Shown: positions 33,500 to 44,560 of the stretch, in pieces
Layout of the letters: each line of letters begins with the position of its first letter
How positions within the stretch are numbered: position 1 is the stretch's first letter
Origin: Platanthera guangdongensis
Lineage: Eukaryota > Streptophyta > Magnoliopsida > Asparagales > Orchidaceae
Length of the DNA stretch: 64,000 nt
NCBI GenBank assembly: GCA_039583875.1
Contig: CM077151.1
Location: 110,254,609 to 110,318,608 of the forward strand
Direction of reading: 5' to 3'
Position numbers and translations under genes: made by a program
The notes under the pieces: generated by a model
Told to the model about the DNA's origin: nothing
The model's database searches: none
Seen by the model: only the letters and a program-made list of their open reading frames with translations

Positions 33500-35294
33500 T
33501 GGTGTCTTTGAAATTATTGCAAGGAGAAAATAACCAAACTAACAATCCAACAAGGCAAGTATACCTATCGAAATGCAGCTAGGGGACACAAGTGTCGTAT
33601 TAAAATCCGGGAACCGTTAATTAATCTTACGCACACGAAATCTATTATTTTATCGACGGAAAAATTAGGGTTTAGAAGAAAGCTAAGCGTACTAAAGGAA
33701 GAGAACTACTTGCAATGAAAGAGAGCTACTTGCATGAAAAGATAAAGAGAGTTAAAAGAGCGATTATACTAGAGCTTAGTAACGATGAGAGGAAAATGCA
33801 CTCGATCAGAAATCACCTCGGCAAGAGTGGTTAGAAAAATACGATAAATAAACCTAAACTAATTAGGGTAAAGGTCCTTGACCGTGGAGGTTCCATAAAT
33901 ATTGACACGCTTATCTCGAAGGCCGTGCCTAACTGAGTTTAGGAAGGTCCGACCGACTCTCGCCTAAATCGGAGGCCTAAAACTCGCTTTACGTGGTGAA
34001 CCCCACTATTGGATTTTACTCCAATCCGAGAGATTTGAACGTCTGCCTCTCTCGAGGGGTGCGAACAACTCCCTTTACTCTTGAGTCCTCATTTCAAACT
34101 TTCGGTCTCTCGGCTAGCCCAGAATGAAAGCAAAGGTGGAGAGTATATATCGATGATATACCTCCAACCCGTGATAAATCAAGAGTAATTCAAGGCTAAA
34201 CCCTAAAAAGAAAAGGTAAGATTCAAAGCATCATAACCTAATCACTCGAACCTCGGATCATCAAGATCGAGTACATGGAGGATTAGTTAATCATGGTGAG
34301 GTGGAAGAGGGGGGATGAGTAGAAGAAAATAATGAAAACAAAGTAGAAATGAAAAAGAAAACAACACTTCTTTATTAATGGAAACAGGGATCTTACAACT
34401 TGCAAACCAGAGATTACAAGTGCATGGAAAGTAAACTACACTATCATTAACATTATACTACAGAAAGAAGCTAGGAGCTAATACATGGAAAGCATAAAGC
34501 TAGAGATAAGAAGAGCTAAAAATGAAGAGACATGCTTGAAAAAGTTCAGAAATACAAAGGACAGAACCTCCCCTCTCAATCCAAAAGGTCTGGTTGAACC
34601 CTTGGAGTTGGGCTCTATTTATAGATTTTTTTCGGGTCGGGTCACGCCCCCCTGTCACGCCTGGGTCGGGCGTGACCCTAGGGCGTGACAAATTCGGTGC
34701 GACTTTTTCGGACTGGAATTTAATTCTGGCGAAGTAGCTGAAGTACACGCCCATAAGTCACGCCCTGGTAAGGCGTGTACCTGGGGCATGTTCTTTGCGG
34801 TGTGACTTTGTTGAGCTGGGATTGAATGCTGGAGGTGACGGGCGCGGTTGCTGAAGTACACGCCCATATATCACGCCCGGGTCAGGCGTGACCCTGGGGC
34901 GTGACACTTTCGGTGCGACGGTGGAGCGGGAAAAACAAGCGCGTTGCGGCGATTCCTCGGAACCTGGGGACACGCCTCTGGAGCACACCCGTGTCGGATG
35001 TAACACGGCCGTGACAGAGGGCGTGTACACTAAGTTTCCACGGAATGCAGTTTCAGACCAATTGCTTCATTCCTCTGGGTTACACGCCCTAGGTACATGC
35101 CCAGGTAGGGCGTGACCATGGGGCGTGTCACAGCAAAATTCGGCTGAAAGCCGTCAAAACCTGCAAAAAGCAGAAAAACGCATTAGCGACAAAAATATAT
35201 ACAAAGGTGAATCAAAATAAGCACTTTACAAGACATGATTTGCTTTGAAACCCTGAAAATACCCTAATAAAATTGACTATAAACCGTATTATCA
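33500..35294 (-). repeat. F 5' LTR
   Basis: 1795 bp, nearly identical to 23803-25596, with the TATA box at about 34615-34624 (minus strand) and TSD ATCTG to its right. Confidence 0.95.
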
Positions 35295-36002
35295 ATCTGT
35301 ATATCAAGAAAGAAGCTGATTGAAGATCAACTTCACAGGAGATTCAACCATACTGAGTTCAGATTCAAGAAGCTTTGAAGAAAGCTAAGAGTGGTTGTTC
35401 TCTGCCATCAGATTCTTCCAAGAACTGATCATGGAGCAATCCATCCATTCTCTCTCTACCAGGGTGGTGGTTAAATACATAGTTAAATCTATTTTTTGTA
35501 GGATCTTTATAAGATCTGAGTTGTAAGCCTGTGTTTATAAAGGCTGAGTGTAGAAGAGTATTTTCTCTGAGTGGTAGGTCTTGTTGAAGGCTGAGGTAGG
35601 GCTGTGAGCCTGTGTTGTAGGAGATTGTGATCTCTGAGTGTAGGCCTTGTTGAAGGCTGAGGTAGGGCAGTTTGCCTGAGCTATAGGAGTGTGGACTCAC
35701 TCTGAGTTGTAGGAGCCTTGTTGGGTTCTGAGCTGTAAGATCTGAGGATCTGAGGTGTAGAGAAGAAGCTAGGCAAAATCTAGCACACTGTTAGATAGGC
35801 GAAGGGGGAAAGTGGATGTACCCAGATCTTAGGGAACCACTATAAAATCTGTGTGCAATCTGTGATTGTGTGATTCTGTGAATTCTGTGCTGTATTAACT
35901 GTTTCAGATTAATTAATTGAATAGATATTCTGCCTTAGAAGAAAAAGGAATTACACCTATTCACACCCCCCCCCTCTAGGTGGTTAGGCATCAATTCTTT
36001 CA
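35295..36002 (+). repeat. C 5' LTR, right piece
   Basis: Resumes after the F TSD with tatatcaagaaagaagctgatt and matches C's 3' LTR from about 45564 to its end (…TAGGTGGTTAGGCATCAATTCTTTCA). It contains degenerate internal repeats (gtaggccttgttgaaggctgaggtagggc). Confidence 0.92.
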
Positions 36003-36004
36003 AG

Positions 36005-36021
36005 TGGTATCAAAGCGAGGT
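36005..36021 (+). other. C primer-binding site (initiator-Met tRNA type)
   Basis: TGGTATCAAAGCGAGG lies two bases after the LTR end, with one mismatch (A for G) to the usual plant Met-tRNA site. Confidence 0.88.
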
Positions 36022-36083
36022 TCCTCAAAAGTTAGACTTAACAGTCTGAGTGAGATCTGTAAGGTAGAATTAAGATCAAGAAG

Positions 36084-37213
36084 ATGGGTTTAGGAGAAAA
36101 CCATAAAGAACTTGGTTTAATGAAATTGCACATCTGCAGGAAGGAAATATTTGGAATCTGGAAGGAGAGGGTCAGATTGTTTATGGAGGCATCTGATCCT
36201 AGAATCTATATAACAGTTAAGGAAGGACCATATGTTCCTATGAAGATTTCTGTTCTTGATGCCAATCAAAGAATTCCAAAGGATTTCTCTGAGATGACTA
36301 AAGATGAGATCATCTTGGCAACAATGGATAAAAGAGCCCAGAACATTATAGTAAGTGCCATTGATGATTCAACATTCCAGAATCTAAATCATTGCAAAAC
36401 CTCCAAGGAAATGTGGGACACATTGATAGTCTACATGGAGTGTTCTGAAGAGGTTAGGCACGATAGAAAATCTATGCTTAATCAAGAATATGAGAGTTTC
36501 AGACAAGCCAAGTCTGAAAGTATTACTGAATGCTATAAGAAGTTCTATAGGATAGTCAATGAACTAATGTCTTATGGAAGAGTTTTCAGTACTTATGAGT
36601 TAAATGATAAATTCCTTAGGTCATTGACTAAGGATTGGGATACAAAAATCTGTGCCATAAGAGAAGTGGCCAAACTGGCTGAGATTTCTCCTCCAACACT
36701 GTTTGGAAAATCGCTGTCATATGAGATGCAGTTGTTAGCTAGAAAGGAGGAAGAGAAAAACACAAAGAGTGACTATAAAGAAAAGTCTGTGGCTTTCAAG
36801 GTTGAAGCTACAAGGAAGAGTAAGAAAATGTCTCCATCTTTTTGTAAGAGAGATGCATAAATTATCTCAGAGAATTCAGATAATCCTAGTACAGATAGCA
36901 GTGACTCAGATGAAGACTTTGCAGCATTCACTAGGCAGTTCCAGAGATTCTTAAAGAAGAAGCAGTGGAAATCTAGGCCTTCCACATCACAGTCCAGGGA
37001 TGACTATTATCAGAAGGGGAAATCATCCAGGAAGGACAGGAATGGGACAAAGCCTGTCAAGTCAACTTCATCCAAGATTATATGTTATTGCTGCAACAAA
37101 GTTGGACATGTTGTGTCTGACTGTCCAGACAAAAGGAAGGAGTCTGCTAATAGAAAGAAGTCACAGCACAAGAGCAAGAAGGAGAAATCCTTGGTTGCTG
37201 AGAAAGAAAAAAA
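36084..37213 (+). pseudogene. C gag, N-terminal and first zinc-knuckle part
   Basis: Starts at ATG 36084. Residues about 80-230 form the copia gag (UBN2-type) domain (TSKEMWDTLIVYMECSEEVR, then SLTKDWDTKICAIRE). TAA at 36858-36860 interrupts; the same frame continues with an acidic segment and a CX2CX4HX4C knuckle (CYCCNKVGHVVSDC) near 37081-37125. At an A-run (gaaagaaaaaaagc, about 37204-37214) the readable frame shifts by one. SIRE gags are long and often carry this second basic/acidic part. Confidence 0.88.
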
Positions 37214-38121
37214 GCTTGTCAGATCAATCAACTTCAGAGTCAGAATCTGAGGCTGAATCTTATATTGGTCTGTTTGCAGAAGACGAGGATGAGTTCATGC
37301 AATTACTGGACTCTATCTATGAGCAGGAAGACCATCATTGCAAAGGACTGATGACAGTGTTAGAAGAAGACACGTGCCAGGATAAGCCTGTCCCTAGTAA
37401 GGTAAAATATGTTTCTGTAGATTCTGATTATTTCACTGGGTCAGAATCAGATGCATCTCCATCAAGAGATGAAGATGGGTCTGAATCTGAAGGAGATATT
37501 CATCAGTTAATAGATGAATATGAAGATTTATTGCAGGCACTTAAGAGAAGCAAAAGCCTGGCCAAACATCAGGCTAAGGAAATTGCAGCTCTTAAGTTGG
37601 CTGCATCTGATTCAAAGAAGTTGCTGGATCAGAAGTTGAATGAGATAGCCATACTGAAAAACATTACTGTTATTTAGATGGGTACTATCACATTCAAAAA
37701 TGATCAGATTAAAAATCTGGAAACTAGACTTCAGAAAGAGAAGGAGATTGTAGCTAGTTTTTCTAAGCCAAAATCTGTATTACCCTTGATTGATGAGTTT
37801 GTGTCTCAAAAGGGTAAGGCTGGATTAGGGTTTAAGAGAACTGTGTAGATTGCTAAGTCCAATTCCAGAGGCAAAGCCCCAGCACAAAACAAAAGACCTG
37901 CTGCAAATATTACATCTAAGATTACACCTAAAAAGAGGTGCAATAAGTTTGAGTGTTGGTGCTGTGGCAAGATAGACCATTATGCCTTAGACTGTTGGCA
38001 CAATACCAGTGTCAAGGAGAGTAGCAGTCTGCCTGTTAGAAAAGCTGCAGGCAGATTTGTTAAGTTTCAGATTAACTTGCACCAAGGACCCAAAAGTTAT
38101 TTGGGTTCTAAGGTTAAGTAA
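37214..38121 (+). pseudogene. C gag C-terminal region with coiled coil and second zinc knuckle
   Basis: After the A-run shift, the frame encodes a Ser/Glu-rich acidic region (SESESEAESYIGLFAEDEDE) and a likely coiled coil (about 37500-37760; KEIAALKLAASDSKKLLDQK). A second knuckle, CWCCGKIDHYALDC, follows near 37965-38006, with Asp in place of the usual Gly. TAG codons lie at 37675-37677 and near 37846, and TAA near 38119 precedes the protease. Confidence 0.75.
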
Positions 38122-39480
38122 TCTGTGTTGCGGGTAAGTCCAAGGTGTCATGCCCCTATATGGTACTTGGACAGTGGATGTTCCAGGCATATGACTGGAA
38201 TAAGGGGATTTCTGAAGGACTACTCACCTATGCTGAATGGGCCTAAAGTAATCTTTGGTGGTTCTGAAAAGGGAGTCATCAAAGGTTTTGGTAACATTTT
38301 TAATAACTCAATTACAATCACTCAAGTGGCCTATGTAAAGGGTTTGAAACACAACCTAATTAGCATAAGTCAGCTGAGTGATTTAGGTTATGACATTTCA
38401 TTTGTCAAGAATGGTTGTCATATCAAGAGGTCAAGTGATCAAGAGGTCATATTGACTGGATATAGAAAAAGAAATGTATATTGTCTAGATTTTGTGTGTG
38501 AGAATAAGAATTCTCCTATCTATCTTGTGGCTATTGAGAAAGCCTCTCATTGTGTCAAATGGCATAAGAGGCTAACCCATCTTAACTACAAGACAATTTG
38601 CCAACTCTTTAGTAAAGAGTTAGTGAGGAATGGTCCTCAAGTTAAGTGTTATAAGGATGGAATATGTTCAGCTTGTCAAAAAGGCAAGCAAACTAGATCC
38701 TCCTTTCATAGCCTTGAAACTAAGGATTCAGTGAGGTGCTTGTACCTCTTGCATATGGATTTATTTGGTCCTATGCCGGTTCATAGCCTAGGTAGGAAGG
38801 TCTACACTTTTGTGGTTGTAGATGACTATTCTAGATTCTCATGGGTATTCTTTTTTAGACAGAAATCTGAAACCCCAAAGGTCTTCTACAATTTTGTCAA
38901 ACAAATTCAAAATGAATTAGATAGTTCAGTGGTCAAAATCAGAAGTGTCCATGGAACTGAATTCCAATCTGAAAGTATGACAAGGCTGTGTGAAGAGTTT
39001 GGTATTCTTCAGGAATTCTCCTCACCAAGAACACCTCAGCAAAATGGCATTGCTGAGAGAAAGAATAGGACATTGATTGAGGCTGGAAGAACACTATTGA
39101 GTGATACTTCTCTCCCAAAATATTTCTAGGCTGAGACAGTTAACACTGCATGTCATGTGCTCAATACGGATTCCATCACCAAAAGCCAAAAAAAGACACC
39201 CTATGAGGTTGTGAAAGGCAGAAAACCAAACTTATCCTATTTCAGGATCTTTGGTTGCAAGTGTTATGTACTTAACAATGTCAAATCTCACCTTTCTAAG
39301 TTTGCTGCCAAATCCCAAGATGGGATATTTGTTGGGTACAACAACAATAGTAAGTCCTATAGGGTCTACAACTTGGCTACTCAGGTTGTAGAAGAGTCAG
39401 TTCATGTCATTTTTGATGAAACTAGACTTATTAACAGTGAGTTGCCAAGTGGATCTTGTAGCTCCACAGGTATTTAGCAG
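38122..39480 (+). pseudogene. C protease and integrase (catalytic Asp changed)
   Basis: Protease active-site DSG at 38170-38178 (WYLDSGCSRHMTG). Integrase: N-terminal zinc part (HKRLTHLNY ... CSACQKGKQ); first catalytic D at 38758-38760 (HMDLFGP). The second position, normally D in RSDHGTEF, reads Val (RSVHGTEF, 38947-38949). The third, E, is at 39055-39057 (NGIAERKNR). The 35-residue spacing shows the alignment is right. TAG at 39127-39129 and 39475-39477 interrupt the frame. The integrase would be inactive even apart from the stops. Confidence 0.9.
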
Positions 39481-41293
39481 AACATGGACCAGTTTACTAT
39501 CAGAGAACATCCAACTGCAAAGCTGGATGAGGAAAATGGTAGTTGCTGTCCAGGAGGAGTACAAGAAACTCATGATGCTAAGGAAGAACATGAGGTGCAG
39601 CTTAATGAAGAAATTGGAGAAGGCCAAACTGCTGATAGATTACCTCCAGCAGTTAGACAGTTGAAGGATCATCCTGCACACCAGATCATTGGTGATGCAA
39701 GACAAGGAGTACAAACAAGGAGCAGGAACTTAAATATAGTTCTTTGCTCAAGTTTCTTATCTCAAGTGGAACCCAAGAGATTTGAAGAAGCAATCCAAGA
39801 CCCTCACTGGATTGAAGCTATGCAGGAGGAGTTAAATCAATTCAGAAGGTGCAAGGTCTGGGATTTGGTTCCAAAACCAAAGGGACACAATGTCATTGGG
39901 ACAAAGTGGATATATAGAAACAAGCTTGATGAGAGTGGGATCATAATGAAGAATAAGGCAAGATTAGTTGCCAAAGGATACAGACAGGAGGAGGGCATAG
40001 ACTTTGATCAGACCTTTGCTCTAGTGGCTAGGTTGGAAGCAATCAGGCTATTCCTAGCCTATGCAACATATCAAGGCTTCAAAGTGTTCCAGATGGATGT
40101 TAAGTCTGCCTTCTTAAATGGAGACTTAAAAGAGGAGGTCTACGTAGAGCATCCCTCAGGTTTTGTTGATCCACTCTATCCTACTTATGTCTATAGACTT
40201 AGGATAACTTTGTATGGGTTGAAACAAGCACCAAGGGCTTGGTATGAAACCCTATATACTTTCCTCATTGAGAACAAATTCTCAAGGAGGAAAATAGATA
40301 AGACTCTATTCCTTAGGAAATCCAAAGGAAAGATAATCCTAGTCCAAATATATGTTGATGACATAATATTTGGTTCTACTGAAAGTAACCTTTGTAGAAA
40401 GTTTGCAAAACTTATGCAAGGGAAATTTGAAATGAGCAGTATGGGAGAACTTAAGTTTTTTTTGGTCTCCAAGTAAGACAGACTGAAGATGGCTTGTCCA
40501 TATCCCAGTGTAAGTTCACCCTGGAGTTAATTAAGAAGTATGGTATGGAGTCATCCACTACCATGAGAACTCCAAGGGGGACAAGTGTATCTCTTAGCAA
40601 AGATAATGTAGGGAAACCTGTAGATGAAACTTTGTATAGAGGAATAGTTGGCTCCCTCCTATATCTGACTGCTAGTAGACCAGATATCATGTATGCTACA
40701 CATGTCTGTACTAGGTACCAATCCTGCCCTAAAGAATCTCATCTTACTGCAGTCAAAAGGATTTTGAGATATCTTAAGGGCACACCTAATCTAGGCCTCT
40801 GGTATTCTAGGGATAGATATTTTCTACTAATGGGTTATTCAGATGCAGACTTTGCAGGTTGCAAAGTAGATAGGAAAAGTACTACAGGCACCTGTCAATT
40901 TCTAGGAGGAAGATTGGTGTCTTGGAGCTGTAAGAAGCAGACCAGTGTGGCTATTTCCATAGCTGAGTCAGAGTATGTTGCTGCTGGAAGTTGCTGTGCA
41001 CAACTATTATGGATACAACATCAGTTAGAAGACTATGGTATCCAGGTAAGTAGAACCCCATTATTATGTGATTCTACTAGTGCTATTTCTATTGCACATA
41101 ATCCAGTTTCTCATAGTAGAACAAAGCATATAAAATAAGATACCATTTTCTTAGAGACCATGTAGAGAAAGAAGATATCTCTTTAGAATTTGTTAGTACA
41201 GATTTACAACTAGCTGACATGTTTACTAAGCCTTTAGATGAAACTAAATTCAACAATTTCAAAATTGAAATAGGTATGTTGAACATAAATTAG
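39481..41293 (+). pseudogene. C reverse transcriptase and RNase H
   Basis: [14 protein letters not shown], then [24 protein letters not shown] and [10 protein letters not shown] (40351-40380). A run of eight T (about 40454-40462) shifts the frame before LQVRQTEDG. RNase H: GYSDADFAGC, SIAESEYVAA and HSRTKHIK; another shift at 41130-41140, then the tail (LADMFTKPLDE) to the stop at 41291-41293. The [10 protein letters not shown] motif is characteristic of the SIRE clade. Confidence 0.9.
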
Positions 41294-41320
41294 TTTACAA
41301 AATTTGGCTAAGTAAAGTTG

Positions 41321-41617
41321 TGTCGACATCAGAAGTTGTCTGTGTCGACACATAATAGTTGGTGTCGACATTCCAGATAAGTGATGTCGATACATAGTAG
41401 TTGGTGTCGACATTCTAGGAAAGTGGTGTCGACACATCTAGAGAATCGGTGTCGACACTTCAGAGAAGTGGTGTCGACACATCCAGATGTGGTGTCGACA
41501 CTTAGAGTATAGGCGCAGATTCGTCGACCTCAGATCGTCGAACTCGACAAAGTCAAATAGAATTGATGTCGAGTCATTAGAAGTCTGTGTCGACACTTTT
41601 CAACAGTGTCGACACAT
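41321..41617 (+). promoter_or_regulatory. Second GTGTCGACAC array between RNase H and ORF3 of C
   Basis: About 11 GTCGAC hexamers in 300 bp, most as GGTGTCGACA(C/T), ending 7 bp before the ORF3 ATG at 41624. The same word forms the LTR array. A separate promoter or enhancer for ORF3 is an inference. Confidence 0.5.
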
Positions 41618-41623
41618 TAAGAG

Positions 41624-44342
41624 ATGGTTGACGTGACTTTTGACCTTCATTACTTAGAAGATAGTGTCAATGAAGGCTATGAGGTGGTACGCCATGCCTT
41701 TGATAGTGCAGAACCTGAAATTAAAGCAGTAGTAACCATAATTGCTGAAAATGGGTTGGAATTTCTGGTTTCTGAACCAACAAAAATTTGGAAGAAAGAA
41801 ATACTAGATTTCTATAGCACAGCTTCTATAGATTCAACTGGACTTAAGATCAAATCTATAGTTCATGGTGCTAAAGTTAAACTAACTTTGAAGAGCTTGA
41901 GGAAAACTCTTCAACTATCAAGAATTCAAGAAGAAGTAGAAGTTACCTCATCCAAGATAAGGAAAGCACTTCAATGGTGTGGATTGGATCCCACCATGAA
42001 GATTGGATCCTCAATGAACAGAAAAGGAATGAATTAGCAAGGAAAATTCCTTTAAGAAGTAGTTGGCAAAGTCATTCTCTGTAAGCCAGGGGGCATGATA
42101 GGATTTCTGCCTATATGTTTAGCTTGATGACCAGGATCATCTACAGACTAAACACTAATTGGTCAGCAGTAATATTTGAAAAGATTAAGGAAAGTATTAA
42201 GAAACCAAATCTGGGAAGGATTATGAGTCTCTACTTGGCTGGAATAATTCCAGAAGTAATGACACAGACTGTTGGTTCAAAGATTAACCATATGAGAAGA
42301 ATGGACATAAGGATTATTTTCAGATGCGCTATAGTCCTAACTAAGGATATGCCTGAGGAAGAAAGGCAAGAAATTCCTGAAAAATCTACAACACAAGATA
42401 TTCCTGCACAAGACCCTACAGATAGTGCTCAAGTGCATGGGGGCCTCAACTTGAGGAAGAGCCAATACACTTGGAAAGTGATATGGCTACACAAACTATA
42501 CTTGAGGTAATACATGAGGTTAATCAATCAATTCTTAATGATAAAGATAAAACTCTAACTGAATCTTTGATTGATGTTGACCAGCCAACTCAACTACACA
42601 GTCAAGCACAAGATGTTATCATGGAGGATACATCTGCTACTGATAATGCTCTAGAGATAAGACTATCTCCAGTCCCAACTCAACAAGAATTTACCCTTGA
42701 AGAGTTGTTCCCTGATCTAGGGCAAACTGAATTTGAGGGGGAGAAAGCAGACTTTGAGGGGGAGCAAGTTAACCTTGAGAAGGAGCAAGTAAGTACTGTG
42801 GGGGAGGAGCAAGGGACTCAGGGGGAGCTACCTAGGACTGCACAGGAATTGCCTCCTAGTCCTAAAGAGAGAGTTGATATAGCCAGTACTTCAACTTCTA
42901 AAGAGGAAGCAGAAATTCAAGCTAAGAAAAGAAAACTGATGGTTTTCAAAAGAAGGAGTCAAAGCTATAAGAGGGCATTACAAACTACTCCACAATCTGC
43001 CCCCACTACAGATTATAGTTCCTTATTAGTCTCATTGCAAGTAAAGTTGGATGAACAAAGGATTGCAATGGAGAAATATATGGATGAAACTCACAAAGAT
43101 CTATAACTCTCCTTGGCTACAGATATTAAATCTATAAGATTTGAAGTTAATCAGAATAAGAAGGAGATGACAGATTGCTTTCACAAAGGAGGCAATGCTG
43201 TGGTTTTCCTAGCAACACATCAAGAGAAAATCAAGACTCAAGTTGATGATATAGCTCTTAAGCAAGGCTATGTCCTAGAGAATCAACTTAGAATGAATGA
43301 TAATCTAACAGAATCACATAATGTGATTGTTACAGAACTGAAGAATGTTGCAACTGCCCAGACTGAAGCAAGGACTAATGCCATGGTAGATTTTGACAAG
43401 CAATTACAGGAAGGACTAGTTGCTGTCCAAACAGCTATTAAGGATTCTTAAAAGACTATTTCTACACATCTGCTGAAGTTAAAGTCTTTTTATAAAGATG
43501 GTGTAAATTTTCTTGATGAACAAATCAGATTTCAAAAAGATGATCTCAGGGATCATGTTGCAAGAGAAGTCATAAAGGGGGAGAGAGTGTTAGTCAAAGC
43601 TGGCTCTGATCATGCTAAATGGATCTCTAATAGCATCAGAGCCACCCTTGGATATTCACCCCTCTGTGATGATGATAATGTGGCTGAGTCAGGTATACAC
43701 CATGCTTATTTTGGAGCTGACCAACCTGAAGTTGCTCAAGTTATTTATCCTCAAGCAGATTTTGAAATGATTCACCAAGAAGTACAGTCAATATACAACC
43801 CTACAGAAGGTAATAAAAATGTTATCCTTGAGAAAGTAGACATGCCAGTGCTAGAGGCAGTTTTGAACAAAGAGCAAGAAGCTCTATTGTCTAAGAAAAG
43901 ATTCAGAGAACAGACAGAGTTGAAGCCTGATTTTGAGTAGTGGAGTCCAACATCCAGGAACAATATACTGACTGCTTGGAAAGTTGTAAAGGATCAGACC
44001 CATGACATGGGCAAATGATACACAGAACAAGAATGGAAAAAACATGAAGCTAGGCAAGAAGCTATTCTACAGTATAGAAGAAAGGCTAAAGCTGGGAAGC
44101 TACCTCCTAATGCTCAGGAGCCTAGCAAATATTTTCCAAAGCCCTTTCACTACTTTGAAAGGCAAAGAATAAGGGCTGAAGAGCAAAAGAAGAAAGATCT
44201 AAAGGGCAAGAAGCCAACTGATGATACTGATGCTCTAGTTCAAGCCAAGATCCAATCAGGCAAAGGAGTAGTCATCAAGGAGCCAGAGCAGCTTTGGATT
44301 AGATTCACTAGATTTTATAACATTGTAAACTTTAGTGTTTAA
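41624..44342 (+). pseudogene. C ORF3 (SIRE env-like/third ORF)
   Basis: Starts at ATG 41624. The N-terminal domain (about 135 codons, KIKSIVHGAKVKLTLKSLRK) and the block at about 42115-42330 (EKIKESIKKPNLGRIMSLYL) match B's ORF3. Frameshifts occur at about 42037-42115 and 42440-42480. From 42471 to 44342 one frame is readable with stops at 43104, 43449, 43938 and about 44017. Order: Gln/Glu-rich acidic region, a basic NLS-like KKRKLMVFKRR, coiled-coil region (about 43020-43450), then a Tyr/Pro/Lys-rich C-terminus (KYFPKPFHYFERQR) shared with B (KYYPKPFSYQRRQ). The role is unknown; no clear signal peptide or membrane anchor is seen. Confidence 0.75.
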
Positions 44343-44560
44343 AATCTGTGTAAACTATTATTAAAGAAACTTTTGAAAGTTGAAACAAAACCTGATTAAT
44401 GCTCATTCTGGTTGCATTATTATTCTGTGATGACATGTTATATATGTTTTGTTTATAAGTTACCCTGTCATATAATGTTGTTATACATCATAATGTGTAT
44501 TTGTTATGAATAGTGTATATCATTGACTAAGAGTTATGACTTCTCCAAATAGGGGGAGAT
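44343..44560 (+). other. C 3' non-coding end and polypurine tract
   Basis: AT-rich stretch without coding, ending in aaatagggggagat directly before the 3' LTR (polypurine tract 44548-44560). B has the same tract at 46621-46634. Confidence 0.75.

Larger units (their letters stand above)
23803..35294 (-). mobile_element. Element F: Athila-type Ty3-gypsy retrotransposon, minus strand
   Basis: Complete 11.5-kb element in reverse orientation inside C's 5' LTR. LTRs at 33500-35294 (5') and 23803-25596 (3'), Asp-tRNA-type PBS at 33471-33499, gag, then protease-RT-RNase H-integrase in gypsy order, a 1.9-kb tail without a long ORF, and polypurine tract at 25597-25611. TSD ATCTG at 23798-23802 and 35295-35299. 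About 5 differences in the first roughly 275 bp of the LTRs make it the youngest insertion of the nest. C's 3' LTR shows the empty site (gtgatctgaatatcaag near 45559). Confidence 0.96.
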
